Assembly (NCBI GenBank): GCA_964469525.1
Contig: CAYXYU010000003.1
Coordinates: forward strand, 180,457-244,456
Direction: 5' to 3'
Source: JABDCD01 sp964469525
GTDB lineage: Bacteria > Pseudomonadota > Alphaproteobacteria > Rickettsiales > SXRF01
DNA length: 64,000 nt
This document shows positions 55,333 to 63,117 of this stretch, in pieces (position 1 is the stretch's first letter; each line of letters begins with the position of its first letter). The notes below the pieces were generated by a model. It made no database searches. It was given only the letters and a program-made list of their open reading frames with translations, and was not told the origin of the DNA. The translations under genes and the position numbers were made by a program.

Positions 55333-56272
55333 GACCATCACTCATCACACCAAAGTCCTCATCATCGGTTCCGGCGCGGCGGGCTGCACGGCGGCGATCT
55401 ATGCGGCGCGCGCGTCGCTGTCGCCGATCATGGTGCGCGGCATGCAGCCGGGCGGCCAGCTGACCATCACCACCGACGTCGAGAATTTCCCCGGCTTCGA
55501 GCATGCGGTGCAGGGGCCGTGGCTGATGGAGCAGATGGAAAAGCAGGCGGCGCATGTCGGCACCAAGATTGTTGATGACCATATTGCCAAAGTGGATTTA
55601 TCGAAGCGGCCATTTGTCGCCACCGGCGAATCGGGCGACACCTATACCGGCGACACGCTGATTATCGCCACCGGCGCCACCGCGCGCTGGCTGGGCCTTG
55701 AGAGCGAAAAGAAATTCCAGGGCTTCGGCATCTCCGCCTGCGCCACCTGCGACGGGTTTTTCTTTAAAGGAAAAGAAGTGGTGGTGTTCGGCGGCGGCAA
55801 CAGCGCCGTCGAGGAGGCGCTCTATCTCACCAACCATGCCACCAAGGTGACGCTGATCCACCGCCGCGATGCCCTGCGCGCCGAGAAAATCGGGCAGGAG
55901 CGGCTGTTCAAGAACCCGAAAATCTCGGTGATCTGGGACAGCGTGGCCGAGGAATTCGTCGGCACCGAGGATCCGCCGTCGCTCACGGCTGTGAAAATCA
56001 AGAACGTCAAAACCGGCAACATCACCGAGGTCAAGACCGACGGCGCTTTCATCGCCATTGGGCACACACCCAACACCGAGCTGTTTAAGGGCATGATCGA
56101 CATGGATGCCGAAGGCTATATCGTCACCACCCCCGGCCGCACCAAAACCAACATTCCGGGCGTATTCGCGGCGGGCGATGTACAGGATAAAATCTTCCGC
56201 CAGGCCGTCACCGCCGCCGGCACCGGCTGCATGGCCGCCCTCGAAGCGGAGAAGTTTTTAGCTGGGCATTAG
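55331..56272 (+). CDS. trxB: Thioredoxin-disulfide reductase
   Basis: The 313-residue FAD/NADPH enzyme has the FAD site VLIIGSGAAGCTAAIYAAR, the redox pair Cys137-Cys140 in SACATCDGFFF, the NADPH site VVFGGGNSAVEEALYL and the C-terminal FAD motif PGVFAAGDVQD. It keeps thioredoxin reduced, supporting the adjacent peroxiredoxin. ATG at 55331 gives the standard N-terminus; a GTG at 55307 would add eight residues. The 5' region lacks a clear Shine-Dalgarno and is folded in a palindrome. Confidence 0.95.
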   Translation: MTITHHTKVLIIGSGAAGCTAAIYAARASLSPIMVRGMQPGGQLTITTDVENFPGFEHAVQGPWLMEQMEKQAAHVGTKIVDDHIAKVDLSKRPFVATGESGDTYTGDTLIIATGATARWLGLESEKKFQGFGISACATCDGFFFKGKEVVVFGGGNSAVEEALYLTNHATKVTLIHRRDALRAEKIGQERLFKNPKISVIWDSVAEEFVGTEDPPSLTAVKIKNVKTGNITEVKTDGAFIAIGHTPNTELFKGMIDMDAEGYIVTTPGRTKTNIPGVFAAGDVQDKIFRQAVTAAGTGCMAALEAEKFLAGH

Positions 56273-56658
56273 CCTCTTCCCACGCCGCCCGGTCCCCCTC
56301 TGCCTTTCATGCGGGGAATATTCCGTATGATGATGCTGATCTCATCGTAAAGTTCCTCAAGCTCCTTTTGTCCGAGTTTTTTGTCTGGCGCGGGTTCTTC
56401 CAGCGGCGGGAAGTCGATCAGGATGCCTTTCCGGGGTGGATGACTCGTGAAACTGTATCCTTTGTCTCCCAGCATCCGCGTCAGGTATTGCTGAATCTTC
56501 TCCATGCTATCGGAGGGCTGAGCACAGGTGATGACTCCGCGCTCTCCGGGTTTAATTGTCGCGTAGTCATTGCAATCGACAGTGATTTGCAGATTACTGC
56601 CGAGTAGAAACTCGGCGTGTCCTGTGTCTATAAAGTCTTCTTTTTCATCATTTGACAT
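56269..56658 (-). CDS. Hypothetical protein
   Basis: A 129-residue soluble acidic protein (MSNDEKEDFIDTGHAEFLLG) with a Gly/Arg-rich C-terminal tail (GRGGPGGVGRG). No signal peptide or membrane segment is seen and the family is not recognised. It converges with trxB with a 4-base overlap and follows another orphan gene by 11 bases. The Gly/Arg tail recalls the C-terminus of its neighbour. Confidence 0.55.
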   Translation of the reverse strand: MSNDEKEDFIDTGHAEFLLGSNLQITVDCNDYATIKPGERGVITCAQPSDSMEKIQQYLTRMLGDKGYSFTSHPPRKGILIDFPPLEEPAPDKKLGQKELEELYDEISIIIRNIPRMKGRGGPGGVGRG

Positions 56659-56669
56659 AGCAAGAACGC

Positions 56670-57215
56670 TTAAGCAACGCGGCCTTTTCTACTACCGCCG
56701 CCGGATTTGCCGGCGCCGCTCTCATCGGGTGACGCGCCATCGCTGCCGGGGAATTTTATTGTGGAGCGGTTATAAGAAGTGGCTCTTGTCTTGAGCAAGT
56801 CATCACCGCTAATGGTGTCTTCGATACGCGGCTGATAATGCCGGACGTGGAACTGCTGATTTTTAAAATCCTGCACATGTGGTTTTTGTCGATCAAACGC
56901 ATCGGCAGCTACTGCTTTTACATAGGCAGTGGCGGCGTCAGTGAGCGGAGATTCATCAAAGTTGTGCAGTTTGATGTATATGCTTCTCAAATCATCGAAC
57001 AGTGCCAGATGTGCTTCTTTTGTCCAACGAGAATCAGAAAGGACTTCACCGGATAATTCCTTATTGATAGTTTCAGCGGCAAAAGCAGCGGGCTTGAGTC
57101 TTGGATCATCCAGATTCTCCGGCGCGGTATCCCCGGTGAGAGTAACGCCGGCATGTTCATTCAACATATGGAAATACGTTGCCGTGTCGGTTTTCCAATT
57201 TTTATGCTTATCCAT
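56670..57215 (-). CDS. Hypothetical protein
   Basis: A 181-residue, probably cytoplasmic protein, helical in the first 120 residues, with a disordered Gly/Ser-rich tail (SPDESGAGKSGGGSRKGRVA). No known motif is visible. It shares a transcript with the orphan downstream and its promoter region is AT-rich and divergent from the LysR gene. Two CACTATAA copies (57238-57245, 57254-57261) stand upstream. Confidence 0.55.
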   Translation of the reverse strand: MDKHKNWKTDTATYFHMLNEHAGVTLTGDTAPENLDDPRLKPAAFAAETINKELSGEVLSDSRWTKEAHLALFDDLRSIYIKLHNFDESPLTDAATAYVKAVAADAFDRQKPHVQDFKNQQFHVRHYQPRIEDTISGDDLLKTRATSYNRSTIKFPGSDGASPDESGAGKSGGGSRKGRVA

Positions 57216-57397
57216 AAATTCTCCAGCAATTTCATGTCACTATAATGTAGCACCACTATAATTAATCTGCGTGAAGATTATGTTAAGATTTTGGCTTTGC
57301 AGGCGATTTCCCATCTGCACTAGCCATTGTTTTTCCTTGTAATTCCTTTATTTATCATCTAAAACCCTCTCATGCCGCATTGCAGCAGGACAGCCTT

Positions 57398-58306
57398 ATG
57401 ATGGATTGGGATAAGCTACGGGTATTCCACACGGTTGCCACCGCGCAGAGCTTTACGCGCGCCGGGGAGTTGCTGAATCTTAGCCAGTCGGCGATCAGCC
57501 GCCAGATCAGCGCGCTGGAGGAGGGGCTGCAGGTCGAGCTGTTCCACCGCCACGCGCGCGGGCTGCTGCTCACCGAGCAGGGCGAAATCCTATTTAAAAC
57601 GGTGAGCGATATTCTCACGCGCCTGTCGGCGGCGGAGAATGCGCTGCTCGAAAGCAAGGAACGCCCGCGCGGCCCGCTCAAGATCACCGCGCCCGCCGCC
57701 ATCGGCACTAACTGGCTGACGCCGCACATGCGCGAGTTTGGCGAGCTCTACCCCGAAATCACCGTGAGCCTGCTGGTCACCGACCGCGAGCTGGATTTGA
57801 CGATGCGCGAGGCCGATGTCGCCATCCGCCTGTTCCCGGCGCGCCATCCCGATCTCGTGCAGAAAAAACTGACGACGCTCAACAACTCCGCCTACGCCTC
57901 GATGGAGTACCTGCGCAAATACGGCATGCCGCAGAAGCCGCAGGATCTGCAGAGCCACAAGCTGATCGTGTTCGGCGAGGATATCCGCCTGCCCTTCGCC
58001 GAGGTGAACTGGCTGCTCGAGGCGAGCGGCAACGCGCATGACGAGCACCGGCCGCTCTTCAAGATCAACAGCCTGTTCGGCATGCTGAAGGCGGTCGAGA
58101 GCGGCATCGGCATCGCCGGGCTGCCGGATTACATGGTGCAGGGCAAGCCGCAGATCACGAAGGTGCTGCCCACCTTGAACGGACCGGCCACCGAGGTCTA
58201 TTTCGTCTATTCAGTAGAGCTTAGAAACTCCAAGCGGATCAAGGTGTTCAAGGATTTTCTGGTGCGCAAGCTGGCCGAGGATGGCTTAAGCATCAAGGCC
58301 GCGTAG
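57398..58306 (+). CDS. LysR family transcriptional regulator
   Basis: A protein of about 302 residues with the N-terminal LysR helix-turn-helix (DWDKLRVFHTVATAQSFTRA...LNLSQSAISRQISALEEGL) and a substrate-binding domain starting about residue 90 (GPLKITAPAAIGTNWLTPHM). ATG at 57398 or the next codon at 57401 are both possible, with AGGA 8-11 bases upstream. The closely similar arrangement trxB next to such a LysR gene occurs in other Alphaproteobacteria. The inducer is unknown. Confidence 0.92.
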   Translation: MMDWDKLRVFHTVATAQSFTRAGELLNLSQSAISRQISALEEGLQVELFHRHARGLLLTEQGEILFKTVSDILTRLSAAENALLESKERPRGPLKITAPAAIGTNWLTPHMREFGELYPEITVSLLVTDRELDLTMREADVAIRLFPARHPDLVQKKLTTLNNSAYASMEYLRKYGMPQKPQDLQSHKLIVFGEDIRLPFAEVNWLLEASGNAHDEHRPLFKINSLFGMLKAVESGIGIAGLPDYMVQGKPQITKVLPTLNGPATEVYFVYSVELRNSKRIKVFKDFLVRKLAEDGLSIKAA

Positions 58307-58374
58307 CCATGCGCTGAACGCATAGCAAGTCTGTTAATTTTAATCTCCTAATTAATAAACGAATGGCTATAGTG

Positions 58375-58495
58375 CGCTGGTGAGTGGGTGCTACGCAACT
58401 GCTCATTTTTGGGCCCGACCTTACGGGTCGGTGCGCCCGATAATCCTCCCTGTTATAACTTAGCCAGGCTCTCCCCCGAGCCTGGCATTTTTTTT
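58375..58495 (+). ncRNA. Candidate small RNA or structured 3' UTR
   Basis: After a possible -10 (TATAGT 58368-58373), the sequence can fold into a weak stem (GAGTGG/CTGCTC), a strong stem (GGGC-CCGACC-TTACG-GGTCGG...GCCC, about 58411-58440) and a terminator (58463-58495). It has no SRP, 6S or tmRNA signature. No good -35 is visible, so it may only be the LysR mRNA tail. Confidence 0.3.
58463..58495 (+). terminator. Rho-independent terminator after the LysR gene
   Basis: GCCAGGCTC-TCCCCC-GAGCCTGGC is a perfect 9-base-pair stem followed by A and eight T residues. Confidence 0.92.
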
Positions 58496-58497
58496 AT

Positions 58498-58602
58498 GTC
58501 ATCCTGAGCGAAGCGCAGCGGAGTCGAAGGATCTTTCTTTGCTGCACGATGTAGATCCTTCGACTGCGTTCGGACTTGCGTCCTCACCCCGCTCAGGATG
58601 AC
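58498..58602. repeat. Intergenic palindromic repeat (GTCATCCTGAGC family), copy 2
   Basis: It begins GTCATCCTGAGCGAAGCG and ends CCGCTCAGGATGAC, with GTCGAAGGATC / GATCCTTCGAC inner arms. Its right arm supplies the last two codons (Ser-Ser) and the stop codon of the aspartate aminotransferase gene. Confidence 0.88.
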
Positions 58603-59795
58603 AAGTTTGCGCACGCTTTCCTGATTCGCTCCATCGCCTCGGCCAGCGTCTTTTCGCTCGTCGCGTAGGAGATGCGGAAATAGCCGCCCATGCCGAAGGC
58701 GCTGCCGGCGACGACGGCGACCAGCGCGTCCTCCAGCAGATAATTCGCGAAGTCGTTGCAGCTGTCGATAATTTTTCCTCCAGGCGTTTTCTTTTTCAGA
58801 AGCCCCTTCATGCTCGGAAATACGTAAAACGCGCCTTCCGGTGTTTTGCAGGTGATGCCGGGGATAGCGTTTAAGCGCTCGACCACCAGATTGCGCCGCG
58901 CCGCGAAGGAGTTTCTCCACTCGCCTAAAAATTCCTGCGGACCGTTCAGCGCGGCGACCGACGCCGCCTGGCTGATCGAGCAGGCGTTGGAGGTGCTGTG
59001 CGACTGAATGTCGGCAATGGCGGAGATGACGGCTTTCGGCCCGCCCGCATAGCCGATGCGCCAGCCGGTCATCGAATAGGCCTTCGATACGCCGTTGACG
59101 GTGAGCGTTCGCTCGAGCAGCTTCGGCTCCACCTGGGCGATGGTTTTGAACACAAATCCATCATAGCAGAGATGCTCATAGATATCGTCGGCCAGCACCA
59201 TCACCTGCGGATGCTTGAGCAGCACCGCCGCCAGCGCGCGCAGATCGCTTTCCGTATAGGCGGCGCCGGTCGGGTTCGACGGCGAGTTGAGGATCAGCCA
59301 TTTGGTTTTGGGCGTGATCGCTTTTTCCAATGCGTCCGGCTTCAGCTTGAATCCGTCTTCCTCGGAACATTTCACGACAACGGGCGTGCCCTCCGCAAAC
59401 AGCACCATGTCGGGATAGGATACCCAGTAGGGCGCCGGAATGATCACTTCGTCGCCCGCATTGACGGTGGCGAGCAGGGCGTTGAAGATGACCTGCTTGG
59501 CGCCCACACCCACGACGATCTGGTTAGCGGCGTACTCCAACCCGTTCTCGCGCTTGAATTTGTCGATGATGGCTTTTTTCAAGGCCGGCGTCCCGGCGAC
59601 CGGCGTGTATTTGGTTTCGCCGCGCTTGATGGCGTCAATGGCGGCCTGCTTGATATGCTCGGGCGTGTCGAAATCCGGCTCACCAGCGCCAAGGCCGATA
59701 ACGGCTTTTCCTGCCGCCTTGAGTTCAGCGGCTTTGGCAGTAACGGCAAGAGTGGGGGAAGGTTTGACGCGGGAGAGGCGGGCGGCGGTGGACAT
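58593..59795 (-). CDS. aspC: Aspartate aminotransferase (class I, PLP-dependent)
   Basis: The 400-residue enzyme interconverts aspartate/2-oxoglutarate and oxaloacetate/glutamate. It has the start LSRVKPSPTLAVTAKAAELKAAG, VIGLGAGEPDFDTPEHIKQAA, the Asn/Pro block LNSPSNPTGAAY, and the PLP Lys (about 236) in GVSKAYSMTGWRIGY, the prokaryotic Ib subgroup pattern. Its stop codon lies in a palindromic repeat, and another copy of that repeat (59813-59883) lies just upstream, so the gene is bracketed by two inverted-type repeats. Confidence 0.93.
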   Translation of the reverse strand: MSTAARLSRVKPSPTLAVTAKAAELKAAGKAVIGLGAGEPDFDTPEHIKQAAIDAIKRGETKYTPVAGTPALKKAIIDKFKRENGLEYAANQIVVGVGAKQVIFNALLATVNAGDEVIIPAPYWVSYPDMVLFAEGTPVVVKCSEEDGFKLKPDALEKAITPKTKWLILNSPSNPTGAAYTESDLRALAAVLLKHPQVMVLADDIYEHLCYDGFVFKTIAQVEPKLLERTLTVNGVSKAYSMTGWRIGYAGGPKAVISAIADIQSHSTSNACSISQAASVAALNGPQEFLGEWRNSFAARRNLVVERLNAIPGITCKTPEGAFYVFPSMKGLLKKKTPGGKIIDSCNDFANYLLEDALVAVVAGSAFGMGGYFRISYATSEKTLAEAMERIRKACANLSS

Positions 59796-59812
59796 GGGAT
59801 TCCTACTATTTT

Positions 59813-59883
59813 GTCATCTGAGGCGAAGCCGAAGAATCTATATTTACGCTTTTCAATAGATCCTTCGCTGCGCTCAGGATGAC
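59813..59883. repeat. Intergenic palindromic repeat (GTCATCCTGAGC family), copy 3
   Basis: It begins GTCATCTGAGGCGAAGCCGA and ends CCTTCGCTGCGCTCAGGATGAC. It fills most of the gap between the FKBP gene and aspC. Confidence 0.85.
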
Positions 59884-59888
59884 AATTT

Positions 59889-60815
59889 CTAAGGCAAAGC
59901 CTCCACATCCGCAAGCACGGTTTGACCTTCGGGGAAAGGAAACATCACGCTGGGCGCGTTGCCATCCATGGTTTTCTGGAAGGCGGGCGGCAGGATGATG
60001 GTGCGCATGCCGCCCTGTTCTAACCCGATGGCCCCCTGCTCGATGCCGAGCGGCAGTTCGGAGTTGCCCGGCGTGAAGGTGATTGGCTTGTCGCCGGCGA
60101 ACAGCTTTTTCCCCTCGATCGTCCACAGGGTGACACTGATTTTTGCCGGCTCGCCGCAGCGTATGGGTTTGCCGCCGCTGGTACGGGTGACCATGATGCG
60201 GTAGGGCGAATTCTCGATATCGGGCAGGGCAGGCGAGAGTGACAGCAGTTCCACCTCAAAGCGCACCGGTGCATTATCCGGCATGCCTTCCCGTTTAAAG
60301 CCTTCCGCGCCGTAGGCCATGCTGGCGGGCGCGAACAGGCTGCGCCTGCCACCTTCTCTCATGCCGATGATGCCCTGTTCGAATACCGGCATCGCTTTGC
60401 CGGCGCCTAGGCGGAATGCGAGCGGCTCATCTTTCGTCACCACGTCCGGCAGTTTGTTGCCATCGGTGAGATAAGTTTCGTAAGTGATGGTGGCGCGCTG
60501 GCCGCAGACGGCCACCGGACCGTTGCCTTTCGCGATATCGCGCAGGCGCAGCTCGCCCGCGAATTCCGGTTTGAAGATGCTCTTATAGTCGCCGAAATTG
60601 ATCAGGTTCTTAGGCGCCAGCTCAGTCTTCGCCTGCTGGAAGGCCTGCCGCACCTGGTTGGGCGATTCCGGCGTGCCTTTCGGAATGCCGCTGATGATTG
60701 CGAAGGCGAGAAAGGCCAGCACCAGCCATTTCAGCCACGGCGTCTGCGGGGCAGGTGGTTGGTTTTTACCGAAGAAGTTGAACATGCCAAAATCCTTCTC
60801 CATGGCGGTCAGCAT
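59889..60815 (-). CDS. Membrane-anchored protein with two FKBP-type prolyl isomerase domains
   Basis: A protein of about 308 residues (possible later starts MEKDFGMFNFFG or MFNFFG). One hydrophobic N-terminal segment (about 28-45, WLVLAFLAFAIISGI) anchors it in the membrane with the rest outside. Two FKBP domains follow, about 95-193 (FEQGIIGMREGGRRSLFAPA) and 205-305 (LEQGGMRTIILPP). FKBPs speed proline isomerisation in protein folding. Some aromatic active-site positions are not obvious, so the domains could be structural. Confidence 0.8.
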   Translation of the reverse strand: MLTAMEKDFGMFNFFGKNQPPAPQTPWLKWLVLAFLAFAIISGIPKGTPESPNQVRQAFQQAKTELAPKNLINFGDYKSIFKPEFAGELRLRDIAKGNGPVAVCGQRATITYETYLTDGNKLPDVVTKDEPLAFRLGAGKAMPVFEQGIIGMREGGRRSLFAPASMAYGAEGFKREGMPDNAPVRFEVELLSLSPALPDIENSPYRIMVTRTSGGKPIRCGEPAKISVTLWTIEGKKLFAGDKPITFTPGNSELPLGIEQGAIGLEQGGMRTIILPPAFQKTMDGNAPSVMFPFPEGQTVLADVEALP

Positions 60816-60878
60816 ACTGCCGAGCCTTCAGCCATGCCCCATGTGAGCGCCAGCAGGCGCGATAGCGGGGGCGATTAT

Positions 60879-61982
60879 TTAGTTATTAAACCTGAAATGT
60901 AGCACATCCCCATCCTGTACCACATATTCCTTGCCCTCTAAACGGAATTTTCCCGCTTCCTTGGCGCCTTGCTCGCCATTATGCGCGATATAGTCCGTAT
61001 AGGAAATGGTCTCCGCGCGGATAAAGCCTTTCTCGAAATCGGTATGGATGACACCCGCCGCCGCCGGGGCCGCGGTCCCCTTGGTGATAGTCCAGGCGCG
61101 CGCTTCCTTGGGGCCGACAGTAAAATAGGTAATGAGGTTGAGCAGGCGATAACCGGCCAGGATAATGCGCGACAATCCGGTTTCCGAGAGGCCGAGCGAA
61201 TCCAGGAATTCTTTTTTATCTGCTTCGCTCGGCAACATGGAAATTTCCGCCTCGATGCGCGCAGACACGACGACGCAGGGCGCATTCTTTCGCTTCGCCA
61301 TTTCCTCGACTTTGGCCGATAGGGCATTGCCGGTCGCGGCGCTACCCTCATCGACATTGCACACATACATGACCGGCTTCGAGGTCAGGAGTTGCAATTG
61401 TCCGAGCAGGCGGCGTTCCTGCGTATCTTTCAGTTCCGTCTGCCGCGCGGGATGCCCCTCGGCAACCACTTTCAACACGCGCTCCATCAGCGCGCTTTGT
61501 TCAATCGCTTCCTTGTCGCCGCCCTTGGCTTTCTTCTGCACGTTGGGCAGGCGTTTCTCGAGGCTTTCGAGGTCAGCCAGTACCAGTTCCGTCTCGATGA
61601 TCTCGGCGTCGCGCAGCGGGTCGATGCTGCCTTCGACGTGCGTAATGTCGCCATCCTCAAAGCAGCGCAGCACATAGATGATGGCGTCCACCTCGCGGAT
61701 ATGCGAGAGGAACTGGTTGCCCAAGCCTTCGCCTTTCGACGCGCCGCGCACCAGCCCCGCGATATCGACAAATTCGAGCTGTGTCGGGATGATCTGCCCG
61801 GAGCCGGCGATTTTCGCCAGCTTCTCCAGCCGTGGATCCGGCACCCCGACCCGCCCGACATTCGGCTCGATGGTGCAGAACGGATAATTTGCCGCCTCGG
61901 CCTGCATGGTCGAGAGCAGCGCATTGAACAGCGTCGATTTGCCGACATTTGGCAGCCCGACGATACCGTATTTAAAGCCCAT
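60879..61982 (-). CDS. ychF: Redox-regulated ATPase/GTPase YchF
   Basis: The 367-residue protein is an OLA1/YchF-type P-loop NTPase: G1 GLPNVGKSTL (8-17), TIEPNVG, DIAGLVRGASKGEGLGN (G3), YVCNVDE at the G4 place (NxxE, which favours ATP) and a C-terminal TGS domain ending DGDVLHFRFN. It binds ribosomes and is linked to oxidative stress and translation. Normal length. In Alphaproteobacteria it usually follows rplY and pth, as here, but an orphan gene separates them. Confidence 0.97.
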   Translation of the reverse strand: MGFKYGIVGLPNVGKSTLFNALLSTMQAEAANYPFCTIEPNVGRVGVPDPRLEKLAKIAGSGQIIPTQLEFVDIAGLVRGASKGEGLGNQFLSHIREVDAIIYVLRCFEDGDITHVEGSIDPLRDAEIIETELVLADLESLEKRLPNVQKKAKGGDKEAIEQSALMERVLKVVAEGHPARQTELKDTQERRLLGQLQLLTSKPVMYVCNVDEGSAATGNALSAKVEEMAKRKNAPCVVVSARIEAEISMLPSEADKKEFLDSLGLSETGLSRIILAGYRLLNLITYFTVGPKEARAWTITKGTAAPAAAGVIHTDFEKGFIRAETISYTDYIAHNGEQGAKEAGKFRLEGKEYVVQDGDVLHFRFNN

Positions 61983-61987
61983 GGGAA

Positions 61988-62419
61988 TTATATTCCTTCG
62001 GTTAAGATGCGGTTGATCCGCTCTTGGCGGAGACGCAATCGGTTTCTTCGATAATAAAAATAGAGTGCTATATGCAGTGCAAAATTAATCAAAAGGAAAA
62101 TGAGATTATGAGAGAGAAGGAATGCCAAGAAACACGAAACATATATGCCTATGAACCACATGGCTGGGATACCCATGACCAAAGTCGGCTCAATAAATAA
62201 ATTAATGAGGGCTTTTCCTCCATAAGAGCCAATACAAAGCTGTAATTGCTTTTCTGCTTCCGGAGCCGGTAGTCCAGATCGTGTGATGAGTTGCTGATAG
62301 ATGGCTTTAGATACCATGGTTTCCTGTTCATCAAGTGGGACATCTTTTTTGATAAGATGTTTCCGGATTTCAAGGCGGTTACGTATTACTTTGAGATTAA
62401 TAACTTTATTTTTCTGCAT
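61988..62419 (-). CDS. Hypothetical AT-rich membrane protein
   Basis: A 143-residue protein with a basic N-terminal half (VIRNRLEIRKHLIKK) and two hydrophobic segments at about 80-100 and 100-120 (LVMGIPAMWFIGIYVSCFLAFL, LIFLLINFALHIALYFYY) and a basic C-terminus. The gene is clearly AT-richer than its neighbours (23 of 60 G+C in 62101-62160 by hand count), so it may be a recent arrival between pth and ychF. The family is not recognised. Confidence 0.6.
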   Translation of the reverse strand: MQKNKVINLKVIRNRLEIRKHLIKKDVPLDEQETMVSKAIYQQLITRSGLPAPEAEKQLQLCIGSYGGKALINLFIEPTLVMGIPAMWFIGIYVSCFLAFLLSHNLIFLLINFALHIALYFYYRRNRLRLRQERINRILTEGI

Positions 62420-62424
62420 GGTTT

Positions 62425-63000
62425 CTATTCCTTCATCGCCAGCGCTATCTTATTCATAAACCTTGCATCGTCGCCTGCAAGCAGCATCCCGATATGTTTT
62501 GAAACTGCTTCGATCATCAGCTTCACCAGTTTCTTTTCGGCTTTCTTAAAATCCTCCAGCACATAATCGCTGACCCTATCTTTGTCCCCCGGATGGCCGA
62601 TGCCGACACGCACACGCAGGTAGTCCGGGCTCAGATGCGCGTCTAAACTTTTCAGTCCGTTATGGCCGCCATTGCCTCCTCCGCGCTTGACGCGGAGTTT
62701 GCCCAGCGGCAGGTCGAGCTCATCATGGATGGCGATGACATGCGACAGCGGAATTTTGTAAAAGCGCATGGCTTCCGCCACCGACTCCCCCGACAGGTTC
62801 ATATAGGTCTGCGGCTTCAGCAGCAGCACCTTTCGCTGGTCGATCGTGGCCTCGGCGATCAGCCCCTGGAATTTTTTCGACCAGGAGGTGGCGCCGTACG
62901 CTTCCGCGATGGCATCGAGCGCCATGAAGCCGATATTATGCCGGTTATGGGCGTATTTCTTTCCCGGATTGCCGAGGCCGATGAGGAGAAAGGGAGTCAT
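62425..63000 (-). CDS. pth: Peptidyl-tRNA hydrolase
   Basis: The 191-residue enzyme frees tRNA from prematurely released peptidyl-tRNA. Markers are FLLIGLGNPGKKYAHNRHNIGFM (with the catalytic His), TYMNLSGESV, HDELDLPLGKLRVKRGGGNGGHNGLKS and GIGHP, all in the usual order. Length is normal. The palindromic repeat copy 4 lies between it and rplY. Confidence 0.97.
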   Translation of the reverse strand: MTPFLLIGLGNPGKKYAHNRHNIGFMALDAIAEAYGATSWSKKFQGLIAEATIDQRKVLLLKPQTYMNLSGESVAEAMRFYKIPLSHVIAIHDELDLPLGKLRVKRGGGNGGHNGLKSLDAHLSPDYLRVRVGIGHPGDKDRVSDYVLEDFKKAEKKLVKLMIEAVSKHIGMLLAGDDARFMNKIALAMKE

Positions 63001-63005
63001 GATTT

Positions 63006-63082
63006 GTCATCCTGAGCGTAGCGAAGCGAAGTCGAAGATCTGTCTGATTGGCAACAGATCCCTCGACTGCGCTCGGGATGAC
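63006..63082. repeat. Intergenic palindromic repeat (GTCATCCTGAGC family), copy 4
   Basis: It begins GTCATCCTGAGCGTAGCG and ends CTCGACTGCGCTCGGGATGAC. It is located between pth and the rplY/modC frame. Confidence 0.87.
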
Positions 63083-63086
63083 GGGA

Positions 63087-63111
63087 GCCTAAGACGGCAA
63101 AGCCGTCAGGC
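63087..63111. terminator. Hairpin downstream of rplY
   Basis: GCCT-AA-GACGGC-AAA-GCCGTC-AGGC forms a strong stem 6 bases beyond the rplY stop codon (minus strand). It has no T-run, so it may stabilise the mRNA end rather than terminate by itself. Confidence 0.5.
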
Positions 63112-63117
63112 TTACCG

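Noticed and set aside
57238..57261. Divergent promoter call from TATAGT repeats
   Set aside because: No acceptable -35 at 16-18 bases from either TATAGT; retained only as a note on the repeat.
58380..58495. SRP RNA, 6S RNA or tmRNA
   Set aside because: The conserved SRP motif, the 6S bubble and the tmRNA tRNA-like end are all absent; kept only as a candidate small RNA.
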